In this document: positions 17,147 to 26,402 of the stretch, one piece after another
Layout of the letters: every line of letters starts with the position of its first letter
How positions within the stretch are numbered: the stretch's first letter is position 1
Origin: Thalassobium sp.
GTDB lineage: Bacteria > Pseudomonadota > Gammaproteobacteria > Pseudomonadales > Oceanobacteraceae
Length of the DNA stretch: 64,000 nucleotides
Reading direction: 5' to 3'
NCBI GenBank assembly: GCA_002733205.1
Contig: NVUW01000002.1
Span: forward strand, 558,001 to 622,000
Notes under the pieces: model-generated
Told to the model about the DNA's origin: nothing
The model's input: the letters and a program-made list of their open reading frames with translations, nothing else
The model's database searches: none
Position numbers and translations under genes: made by a program

Positions 17147-18573
17147 GCTTCGGTCTCCTGAATTTTTTTCACAATAGCGGATGTTGAGCAGTTATCTTTA
17201 AAGCTCAGAATAATCACATCGCCACCGTTGTTCTGTACACACTGGCCACCGGCAATCTGCTCGATGGTGTAGTCACCGCCTTTCACCAGAATATCCGGCA
17301 GAATGCGGCAGATTAAACGCTCCGGGGTGTCTTCGGCGAAGGGTACAACCCAATCGACACTTTCCAGTCCGGCCAATACCGCCATGCGGTGATCGAGCGG
17401 ATTAATCGGCCGGCTGGGGCCTTTTAGACGGCTGACGGATTCATCGGCATTTACCGCGACCAGTAAACGGTCACCCAGCGCTTTGGCTTCTTTTAAATAC
17501 TGCACGTGGCCGGGGTGAATAATATCGAAACAACCGTTGGTCATGACCAGCGTCTCGCCACGGGAGCGGGCTTCTTCAACCAGCAGTTGCAGGCTGTCTT
17601 CATCAAAAATACCGGCACCCAGGCGGTTTTCGCTGCGCAGGTCACGGCGTAATTCTTCGGTCGATACCGTCGCGGTCCCCAGTTTGCCGACCACGATACC
17701 GGCGGCGGTGTTGGCCAGCACGGTAGCGTTTTCGAGTGACTGACCCGCCGCCAGTGCGGTAGCTAGTACTGAAATAACCGTATCGCCGGCACCGGTTACG
17801 TCAAATACTTCGCGTGCGCGTGCCGGTAAATGAAAGGGTTCCTGCTCACGCTGTACCAGTGTCATGCCTTTTTCGCTGCGGGTAACCAGAATGGCCTGCA
17901 GGTCGTAATCACTGATCAGTTTCCGTGCTTTGGTAACCAGGGTGTCGTCGTCGTCGGCAGGGCCAACCACGGCTTCAAATTCGCTCAGGTTCGGCGTGAT
18001 CAGGGTCGCGCCACGGTAGCGTTCGAAATCGGTGCCTTTCGGGTCGACCAGCACTGGCACTGCGGCGTGTCTGGCGGCGCGGATTAACGTCTGCGGATTG
18101 CTCAGCGCGCCTTTGCCGTAGTCTGACAGTATGACGACGTTGGCGGCGGCCAGACGCTGATCGAAATCGCTGTACAGGCTGTTCAGGTCGGTGGCATCAA
18201 AGGCTTCTTCAAAGTCGAGGCGAATGAGCTGCTGATGGCGGCTCATGATGCGCAGTTTGGTAATGGTCGGATGATGCGGATGCTGCAGGAAGTGACAGCG
18301 CACATTGGCCAGTTCGAGCATGGCGGCCAGCGCTTTGCCGTTTTCGTCGTTACCGGTAATGCCGAGCAGATCAACGTCTGCGCCCAGCGTGGCAATATTC
18401 AGGGCAACGTTACCGGCACCGCCGGCGCGGTTTTCAACATCCTGAATCTTAACTACGGGAACCGGTGCTTCCGGCGAGATACGTGATGTCGGGCCCTGCC
18501 AGTAGCGGTCGAGCATTACATCGCCAAACACCAGCACGCGGGCCTGGTGAAAATCGGGAACGGTTACATCCAT
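17143..18573 (-). CDS. hldE: Bifunctional heptose 7-phosphate kinase / heptose 1-phosphate adenylyltransferase
   Basis: A 476-residue fusion enzyme. The N-terminal ribokinase/PfkB-like domain (about 1-320) carries [12 protein letters not shown] at the sugar site, GGAGNVALN, and the anion-hole motif GAGDTVISV near 265. The C-terminal cytidylyltransferase-like domain (about 345-476) carries [16 protein letters not shown] with the HxGH nucleotide-binding motif. It phosphorylates D-glycero-D-manno-heptose 7-phosphate and then adenylates the 1-phosphate product after GmhB action. It heads the hldE-hldD-lpxL operon and is divergent from waaA, so core heptose, lipid A acylation and Kdo transfer genes share one region. 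Confidence 0.95.
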   Translation of the reverse strand: MDVTVPDFHQARVLVFGDVMLDRYWQGPTSRISPEAPVPVVKIQDVENRAGGAGNVALNIATLGADVDLLGITGNDENGKALAAMLELANVRCHFLQHPHHPTITKLRIMSRHQQLIRLDFEEAFDATDLNSLYSDFDQRLAAANVVILSDYGKGALSNPQTLIRAARHAAVPVLVDPKGTDFERYRGATLITPNLSEFEAVVGPADDDDTLVTKARKLISDYDLQAILVTRSEKGMTLVQREQEPFHLPARAREVFDVTGAGDTVISVLATALAAGQSLENATVLANTAAGIVVGKLGTATVSTEELRRDLRSENRLGAGIFDEDSLQLLVEEARSRGETLVMTNGCFDIIHPGHVQYLKEAKALGDRLLVAVNADESVSRLKGPSRPINPLDHRMAVLAGLESVDWVVPFAEDTPERLICRILPDILVKGGDYTIEQIAGGQCVQNNGGDVIILSFKDNCSTSAIVKKIQETEA

Positions 18574-18720
18574 AGTGGTTTTACACGTCTGCGGCTGTCA
18601 GAAAAATGAGCCCGGAAGTTTAACATAGAGGTTGGCGCCGGTGTGCTACTCCGTGCTTTAAGAAACCTCGCGGCTTTACATGTTTCATATCGCGCCATTC
18701 GCTGTCGGCAAGTCAGCCTG

Positions 18721-18729
18721 TGGTATGAT
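18721..18729 (+). promoter_or_regulatory. Extended -10 promoter of waaA
   Basis: TGGTATGAT gives an extended -10 (TG-n-TATGAT, five of six to TATAAT). It places a transcription start near 18736, about 29 bases before the chosen waaA GTG. No good -35 is visible, as is common for extended -10 promoters. Confidence 0.5.
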
Positions 18730-18764
18730 GCCGCGCTTTGATCCGGGTGAACGGCGGGAGTTCT

Positions 18765-20033
18765 GTGGCGCGATTTTTTTATTCTGTATTGTACGCTTGT
18801 TTGCTGCCGGTTCTGGTGCTGCGCCTGTGGTGGCGCGGACGGCTGAATCCGGGTTACCGCCAGCGTCTGCGCGAACGTTTCGGCCTTTTGCCCCACCGGC
18901 CACCGGCGAATGGCCTGTGGATTCATGCGGTGTCCGTGGGGGAAACCCTGGCCGCTGCGCCTTTAGTAAAATCGTTTCAGTCGCGCCATCCCAATGTGCC
19001 GGTGATTGTGACCACGACCACGCCGACCGGTTCTGCCCAGGTTCAGCGTTTGTTTGGTGCTGGTGTTTACCATATGTATCTGCCTTACGATCTGCCCTGG
19101 TTCTGGCGTAATTTTCTTAATGCCCTGCGGCCTGGCTTGCTGGTGGTGATGGAGACCGAGCTTTGGCCCAATCTGCTGGCTGCCTGTGAGCAGCGGCACA
19201 TTCCGGTGATGCTGACCAATGCCCGGCTGTCGGAAAAATCGGCCCGCGGTTACGAAAAATTCTCCGCGCTGACCCAGCCAATGTTGCAGCGCCTGAGTAT
19301 GGTGGCGGTGCAGAATGCGGCGGATGGCCAGCGTTTTCTCGATCTGGGGCTGCCCGCCGGGCGACTGGAAGTCACCGGCAGCGTTAAGTTTGATATGGAC
19401 GTGCCGCCGATGGTGCAGGCGCAAGGGGCGGTATTGCGTGAGCAGTGGGGCGCTGAGCGTCCGGTGCTGGCGCTGGCTTCCAGCCATGCCGGTGAAGATG
19501 AACTGCTGCTGGATCTTTATCCGCGCTTGTTGGCCGTTTGTCCGACGTTGTTATTATTGTTGATCCCCCGTCATCCTGAACGCTTTGAAGCGGTAACCAA
19601 TGCGGTACGCAGCCGTGGTATCCGCGTGCAGCGCCGCAGCGCCGGGGCTGCATCAGCCCAGACACAGGCGTATGTTGCCGACACCATGGGAGAAATGTTG
19701 CAGTTATTGGCTGCTGCCGATCTGGTGCTGGTGGGCGGTAGTCTGATTGCCCATGGCGGCCATAATCCGATTGAACCGGCGGCGTTGGGTAAAGCCACCC
19801 TGATTGGCCCGCATCATATGAACTTCGCCGTTATTGTCGATAACCTGCAAAGCGCCGGCGCCCTGGCAGTGGTCAGTGATCAGGCGGATGAACTGCTGGC
19901 GCAACTGCAAACGTATCTGAATGACGACGCATTGCGTAATCGCATGGGTGCTGCCGGGCAGGCGGCGGTCGATGCCAATCGTGGGGCGGTAAAACGTCTG
20001 ACGGAACTTTGTGCAGCGTATCTGAAACTCTGA
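18765..20033 (+). CDS. waaA: 3-deoxy-D-manno-octulosonic acid (Kdo) transferase
   Basis: A 422-residue GT-B glycosyltransferase that transfers Kdo from CMP-Kdo to lipid IVA at the inner membrane. An N-terminal hydrophobic anchor (FFYSVLYACLLPVLVL) is followed by WIHAVSVGET near residue 55 with the catalytic-region Glu, METELWPNL near 128, and the donor-site motifs GSVKFD and GGHNPIEPAALG near 330. The GTG at 18765 is preferred because GGCGGGAG lies 6 bases before it; a TTG at 18738 is the only other in-frame option upstream and would start at the promoter. A strong symmetrical terminator follows. The gene is divergent from hldE. Confidence 0.92.
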   Translation: MARFFYSVLYACLLPVLVLRLWWRGRLNPGYRQRLRERFGLLPHRPPANGLWIHAVSVGETLAAAPLVKSFQSRHPNVPVIVTTTTPTGSAQVQRLFGAGVYHMYLPYDLPWFWRNFLNALRPGLLVVMETELWPNLLAACEQRHIPVMLTNARLSEKSARGYEKFSALTQPMLQRLSMVAVQNAADGQRFLDLGLPAGRLEVTGSVKFDMDVPPMVQAQGAVLREQWGAERPVLALASSHAGEDELLLDLYPRLLAVCPTLLLLLIPRHPERFEAVTNAVRSRGIRVQRRSAGAASAQTQAYVADTMGEMLQLLAAADLVLVGGSLIAHGGHNPIEPAALGKATLIGPHHMNFAVIVDNLQSAGALAVVSDQADELLAQLQTYLNDDALRNRMGAAGQAAVDANRGAVKRLTELCAAYLKL

Positions 20034-20053
20034 TCTGCAGCCTGAACAGCACG

Positions 20054-20087
20054 CAATAAAAAACCCGCCGCGGCGGGTTTTTTATTG
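20054..20087. terminator. Bidirectional terminator between waaA and tolC
   Basis: A perfect 17+17-base palindrome: an A6-GC stem-T6 hairpin built on CCCGCCG/CGGCGGG. It provides a T-run on both strands, so it can end both the plus-strand waaA and the minus-strand tolC transcripts. Confidence 0.93.
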
Positions 20088-20103
20088 TCCGGAAAGCGCA
20101 GAC

Positions 20104-21435
20104 TTAAACGCTGGTCAGCCAGCCGTTCAGGGTCTGGATATCACCTTCGTTCAATGTACCGGCGTAGAACTTCAGGTTCAGCAGGTTAATGATGTAATCA
20201 TAACGGGCGTTGGCGTAGTCACGCTGGGCGCTGAACAGGTTCTTTTGCGCGTTCAGTACTTCAACGATGTTACGGGTGCCCACTTTATAACCGGTCTGGG
20301 TGGCTTCCAGAGCACTCTGTGCGGAAGTAATCGCCTGCTTGCGGGCCTTGATGTTCAACGTATCGGTCTGCACCTGACGGAACAGGCTGCGGATATTCTG
20401 TTTTACATCGCGGCGCTGGGTTTCCAGCTGATAATCGGCAGCAGCGAAATTCAGGGCAGACTGTTTGCTCTGACCGTAAAGAGAGCCGCCGGCCAGCAGC
20501 GGCATGGAGATTTTCACGCCGATGGCGGTGACCGTGCTGTCCGTCGGATCATCACCGACAAATGGAGCCTGATCGGCATCGGTGTAGCTGCCGAACAGAC
20601 TGACGCTTGGCAGATGATTAGAACGGGCCGCATTACGCTGCAGACGCACACCGTCTTTGCTGGCTTCAGCGATCAGAACACCGGCGTATTTTTCCAGACC
20701 GGATTGTACCCAGTCGCTGGCTTGCGCAGGCTGTGGCATTTCCATGGCAACGTCGGCTTTTAATGGCGATACTTCTTCAAAGCGCTGGCCGGTCAGTTGT
20801 TCCAGTGCTTCGTAGCTGATATCCAGCGCCGCTTCCTGACCCAGCAGATTGACGTAAGACAGGTCGTAGCTGGCCTGTGCTTCGTGTACGTCGGTAATGG
20901 CAATCAAGCCCACTTCGAAACGCTGCTTGGTTTGTTCCAGCGAACGCTTAACGGCTTTTTCTTCAGCCTGAGCGGTGGACAGGTTGTCCTGAGCCCGCAG
21001 TACGTTGAAATACGCCTGGGCGGTACGCAGCAGCAACTGCTGTTCAGCCAGTTGCAGTTGCAGGCCTGCGGCATCATCACCGCTGACGGCGGCTTTATAG
21101 GTGTACCAGCTGTTCAGATTGAACAGCGTCTGGGAAGCGGTGACTTCCAGACTGCCGAGATCGTAATCTTTATCGGTTTTTACATAGCCACCGTTAGTCA
21201 GGTCAATAGACTCGGCTTCTGAGCTGATGCTGGTTTGGCTGTAAGAAATCTGGGCCTGGGGCAGCAAAGCACCGCGGGCGATAGTGACGTTGTAGCTGTT
21301 GGCTTCGCGGATCGCACGGGCTGCGGCAATTTCCGCGTCGTTGCTGGCCGCCTGCTGGTAGATGGTGCTAAGGTCCGCCGCGTTTACAGCGCCGGAAGCT
21401 AACAGTGCAATCGTCAGTGAGAGCAGTTTTTTCAT
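20104..21435 (-). CDS. tolC: TolC-family outer-membrane efflux/secretion channel
   Basis: A 443-residue outer-membrane channel protein. The signal peptide MKKLLSLTIALLASGAVNA is followed by the two-fold repeated helical-barrel structure; repeat hallmarks include LRTAQAYFNVLRAQDNL in the first half and FRQVQTDTLNIKARK with YKVGTRNIVEVLNAQ in the second. TolC trimers form the exit duct for type I secretion and RND or MFS efflux pumps. It is divergent from nudF, the same arrangement as in E. coli, which supports orthology rather than a generic paralogue. The length is close to that of mature E. coli TolC without its C-terminal extension. Confidence 0.9.
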   Translation of the reverse strand: MKKLLSLTIALLASGAVNAADLSTIYQQAASNDAEIAAARAIREANSYNVTIARGALLPQAQISYSQTSISSEAESIDLTNGGYVKTDKDYDLGSLEVTASQTLFNLNSWYTYKAAVSGDDAAGLQLQLAEQQLLLRTAQAYFNVLRAQDNLSTAQAEEKAVKRSLEQTKQRFEVGLIAITDVHEAQASYDLSYVNLLGQEAALDISYEALEQLTGQRFEEVSPLKADVAMEMPQPAQASDWVQSGLEKYAGVLIAEASKDGVRLQRNAARSNHLPSVSLFGSYTDADQAPFVGDDPTDSTVTAIGVKISMPLLAGGSLYGQSKQSALNFAAADYQLETQRRDVKQNIRSLFRQVQTDTLNIKARKQAITSAQSALEATQTGYKVGTRNIVEVLNAQKNLFSAQRDYANARYDYIINLLNLKFYAGTLNEGDIQTLNGWLTSV

Positions 21436-21475
21436 AGAGGTGCCTTTCGCAGCGAGTATGAATTCGTTTAGTCCT

Positions 21476-21502
21476 GCCGGATTCTAACAGAAAAAATCCG
21501 GC
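21476..21502 (-). promoter_or_regulatory. Inverted repeat in the tolC upstream region
   Basis: GCCGGAT and ATCCGGC flank a 13-base A-rich spacer about 40 bases before the tolC start. On the minus strand the spacer contains a TAGAAT -10-like hexamer, so the repeat could be an operator over the promoter. No regulator can be named. Confidence 0.3.
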
Positions 21503-21612
21503 AAAAATGGTGCTGATTGTTCCATAAATAAGAACACAGCGTGCAGCGGCCCGGTGTGTCGGGGCTGCTGAAGCCCGGAATATTCTTATTCAGTAATATA
21601 GGTAGGTCAAGT

Positions 21613-22230
21613 ATGGCGCAAAACCCCGTGGAATATGGTCGGGATGATGTTGAAATTGCGGCGCGCGAGGTCGCGTTTAAAGGGTTCTTCCGGATTGAAA
21701 CAATCCGCCTGCGTCATCGTACGTTTGCCGGTGGCTGGACCGGTTATTTTGAACGTGAGCTGTTTGAGCGTGGTGAAGCAGTGTGTGTTTTATTGTTTGA
21801 TCCGCAACGCGATTGTGTCGTACTGACGGAACAGTTCCGCATCGGTGCGCTGGCTGATGAGCACTCGCCGTGGCTGCTGGAGCTGGTCGCAGGCATGGTT
21901 GAGCCGGGCGAGAGCTATGCTGACGTGGCGCAGCGTGAAACCGCAGAAGAAGCAGGGTGTACCTTTAATGAATTACTGCCAATCTGCAATTACTGGGTAT
22001 CTCCTGGTGGCACCAGTGAACGGGTGCAGTTGTATTGCGCCCTGATCGACAGTGCGGGAGTTGGGGGCGTGCATGGCCTGGCAGAAGAGCATGAAGATAT
22101 CCGGCTGGCAAAAATGAGCTTCGGCGACGCCTATGCTGCGGTTGAATGTGGCCGTATTAATAACGCCGCAACCATCATGGCTTTGCAATGGCTGCATATT
22201 CATCACTCGCGTTTGCTGCAGAAAAAGTAA
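21613..22230 (+). CDS. nudF: ADP-ribose pyrophosphatase (Nudix hydrolase)
   Basis: A 205-residue Nudix enzyme that splits ADP-ribose and related nucleoside diphosphate sugars. The complete Nudix box G-x5-E-x7-RE-x2-EE-x-G is seen at residues 94-115 (G94, E100, R108, E109, E112, E113, G115), and the downstream SPGGTSERVQLY is typical of NudF. The ATG at 21613 is chosen over an in-frame upstream start at 21541 because the family begins about here and GGTAGGT precedes it. It opens the nudF-yqiB-cpdA-yqiA series, which matches E. coli gene order through parE. Confidence 0.92.
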   Translation: MAQNPVEYGRDDVEIAAREVAFKGFFRIETIRLRHRTFAGGWTGYFERELFERGEAVCVLLFDPQRDCVVLTEQFRIGALADEHSPWLLELVAGMVEPGESYADVAQRETAEEAGCTFNELLPICNYWVSPGGTSERVQLYCALIDSAGVGGVHGLAEEHEDIRLAKMSFGDAYAAVECGRINNAATIMALQWLHIHHSRLLQKK

Positions 22231-22379
22231 TAGCCGCCAGCCGCGTTAGCCTCATTTATTCTGATACTGGCGGCGTCAGAGCGGATTCGCTAGGCTGCGC
22301 TGAGTTTGAACAACGGTTCAGAACCCGAGCGCACCGTTCCGCTCTGTTGGCCTGCGGTGATGTCGAAAGGAGAAAGTGA

Positions 22380-22850
22380 TTGCTAAAAAAACGTCAGCGT
22401 TATGTTCCCGATCTGCAGGAAATGGCCGCTCTGTGCGAAGCCAATTACCTGCGTTTACTCAAGCTTCTGGCGGGTGCCGAAGTCGGGGACGAGCGTATCT
22501 TTCAGCTCAGCAATGATCTGCACAGTGCGCAGGTACGATTGTGTGTGGATGAAGATCACCGTTATACCACCATGGTGTCGGTGATTCAGGAAGGTCTGAG
22601 TCCGGACTGGTTACAGCCGATGTCGATGCAGGTGCGTCTGTATCATGATGCCAGCATGGCCGAAGTGCTCAGTTATCAGAATCAGCAGCGCTTTGATGGT
22701 CGTTATTCTTACCCTAATCCGGCGATGCGCATGCCCGATGAAAAAGTACAGCTCAATCGTTTTCTGGCGGAATGGCTCGATCACTGTTTAAAATACGGCC
22801 AAACCATCCAGCCTATCGAACTTCCGCAGCGCATATTACCGGTCAGATGA
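22380..22850 (+). CDS. yqiB: YqiB family protein (DUF1249)
   Basis: A 156-residue member of the DUF1249 family. The opening KKRQRYVPDLQEMAALCEANYLRL and the later MSMQVRLYHDASMAEVLSYQ and DEKVQLNRFLAEWLDHCL segments match the family as I know it. The start must be TTG at 22380, because the preceding in-frame codon is TGA and an AAAGGAG ribosome site lies 8 bases before it. Position between nudF and cpdA is conserved with E. coli. The molecular function is unknown. A GCCGCCAG/CTGGCGGC inverted repeat at 22233-22274 lies in the 149-base gap after nudF. Confidence 0.88.
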   Translation: MLKKRQRYVPDLQEMAALCEANYLRLLKLLAGAEVGDERIFQLSNDLHSAQVRLCVDEDHRYTTMVSVIQEGLSPDWLQPMSMQVRLYHDASMAEVLSYQNQQRFDGRYSYPNPAMRMPDEKVQLNRFLAEWLDHCLKYGQTIQPIELPQRILPVR

Positions 22851-22939
22851 CGGTTTATTGTGAACTTCGTTTCAGTTGATTTGCGCATTTGACGATAAAG
22901 TTGGAAACTGGCAAAAACAACTAGGGACAGGGGTGCAGT

Positions 22940-23746
22940 TTGTATTCACTGGATACGGAAGATACGCTGCGGCTGGTACAGATTACCGATACCCATTTGA
23001 ATGGTCCTGAAGAGGGCCATCTGCTCGGTATGAAAACGCTGCACAGCATGAACTGTGTGCTTGATATCGTGCGTCAGGAACGCCCCCATATCGATAGCAT
23101 TCTGGTAACCGGTGACCTTTCACAGGATGGCAGCGTACGCGCTTATCAGCATCTGCATAATGCCCTGCAACCTTTTGGTTGTCCGGTTTTCTGGTTTGAA
23201 GGCAATCATGATGTGCCAGCCAGCATGCATGAAGTGGCTGAAGACACGGAGCATCTGCATCGACTCGTGCGCAGCAAGCACTGGCAGTTGATTCTGCTGA
23301 ACTCGCAGGTTGAAGGGTCCGTTCATGGCCGCCTGGCCCAGGACCAGCTCGATCTGCTGGATCAGGCCCTCAGCGAACGCCCCGATTTACATTCCCTGGT
23401 CAGCTTTCATCATCATCCTCTGCCGATGGGCAGTCGCTGGATTGACCGCATTGGTGTCAAGAATGCCGATGAGGTGCTGGCCGTTATCCGCCGTCACAAC
23501 AATGTGCGTTGTGTATTGTGGGGACATGTTCATCAGGAAAGTGACCAGCTGATCGACGGTGTGCGTTATATGTCGACGCCTTCAACCTGTGTACAGTTTA
23601 CGCCAAAGTCCGAAGAGTTCTCGGTGGATACTCTTGCTCCCGGTTACCGCTGGCTGGATCTGTGTGCCGATGGCTCAATTGCAACCGGCGTCAGCCGCGT
23701 CGAAGGCATCGCCTTTGAGATTGATTACTCGGTAAAGGGTTACTGA
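22940..23746 (+). CDS. cpdA: 3',5'-cyclic AMP phosphodiesterase
   Basis: A 268-residue calcineurin-like metallophosphoesterase that hydrolyses cAMP to AMP. Metal-binding motifs appear in order: ITDTHL (D-x-H, residues 14-19), VTGDLSQDG near 55, EGNHDVP near 88, FHHHPLP near 156, and WGHVHQE near 194 (G-H-x-H). TTG at 22940 is the only possible start downstream of the in-frame TAG at 22922. Neighbours yqiB and yqiA match the E. coli cluster. With cyaA at 35626-38409 the window encodes both synthesis and breakdown of cAMP. Confidence 0.92.
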   Translation: MYSLDTEDTLRLVQITDTHLNGPEEGHLLGMKTLHSMNCVLDIVRQERPHIDSILVTGDLSQDGSVRAYQHLHNALQPFGCPVFWFEGNHDVPASMHEVAEDTEHLHRLVRSKHWQLILLNSQVEGSVHGRLAQDQLDLLDQALSERPDLHSLVSFHHHPLPMGSRWIDRIGVKNADEVLAVIRRHNNVRCVLWGHVHQESDQLIDGVRYMSTPSTCVQFTPKSEEFSVDTLAPGYRWLDLCADGSIATGVSRVEGIAFEIDYSVKGY

Positions 23747-23750
23747 TTCT

Positions 23751-24383
23751 TTGTCTTCTTCCGCTATTGGCTGTCTGTATCTGCACGGTTTTCTCAGCTC
23801 ACCACAATCACAAAAAGCGCAGCAGCTGCTGCGTTTTTACGCTGACCATTTAACCCCCGAACAACTGGCATTGCCGACCTTACCCTTTGCTCCGGCGGAG
23901 GCGATTGCGTTGGCGCGCGCTGAGCTTAAACGTCTGCAGCAGAGTTTTGCGCAGGTGTTCATCATTGGCAGTTCGCTCGGTGGCTTCTATGCCACGCATC
24001 TGGCTGAAAGCGAAGGCGTACCAGCGGTGCTGGTTAATCCGGCGGTACGGCCGTTTGATCTGTTTGAGCATTATCTGGGGCCGAACACCCATTACTACAG
24101 CGGCGAAGTGCATGAGCTGACCCACGCCCATATCGCTCAGCTGCGGGCATTGGATTGTGCGCAGATTCATCACCCCGAGCGTCTTTTGTTATTGCTGCAA
24201 ACCGCTGATGAAACCCTCGATTACCGTCTTGCGGCAGCGCTTTATCAGCGTTGCCCGGCCTGGCTTGAAGGCGGTGGCAATCACAGCTTTGAGCACTTTA
24301 TTGAACGCATGCCGATGGTGCTGGCCTTTGCTGAGCGAACCAGCCGGTCGGAGACGGCTGAAATCTCGCAATCAGACATCTGA
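23751..24383 (+). CDS. yqiA: YqiA family esterase
   Basis: A 210-residue alpha/beta-hydrolase. YLHGFLSSPQSQKA near residue 8 is the family's conserved oxyanion region. GSSLGG near 73 is the nucleophile elbow with the catalytic Ser, and the acidic/His residues lie in LLLQTADETLDY and GGNHSFEHF near 180. E. coli YqiA shows esterase activity on short acyl-CoA and model esters. Translation starts at TTG 23751, 4 bases after cpdA stops; an in-frame TAA at 23733 and the absence of ATG/GTG leave no earlier alternative. This is the third consecutive TTG start in this cluster. Confidence 0.85.
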   Translation: MSSSAIGCLYLHGFLSSPQSQKAQQLLRFYADHLTPEQLALPTLPFAPAEAIALARAELKRLQQSFAQVFIIGSSLGGFYATHLAESEGVPAVLVNPAVRPFDLFEHYLGPNTHYYSGEVHELTHAHIAQLRALDCAQIHHPERLLLLLQTADETLDYRLAAALYQRCPAWLEGGGNHSFEHFIERMPMVLAFAERTSRSETAEISQSDI

Positions 24384-24408
24384 CTTCCCCCTGCCTTCCC
24401 GTTATACT
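24380..24408 (+). promoter_or_regulatory. Sigma70-type promoter of parE
   Basis: CTGACT (-35-like), a 17-base spacer, and TATACT (-10, five of six) lie 43 bases upstream of the parE ATG. The same CTGACT-N17 layout precedes speE. Confidence 0.55.
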
Positions 24409-24450
24409 CCGCCGTTGATTATGGATTTCCGCTGGCAGCCAGAGGTTTGA

Positions 24451-26340
<1,890 letters not shown>

Positions 26341-26402
26341 TATCAGAGTAACTGCGGCAGGGACGCTGCAGGCTGGCTGATGCCGGGTAACCAGGAGGTG
26401 AC

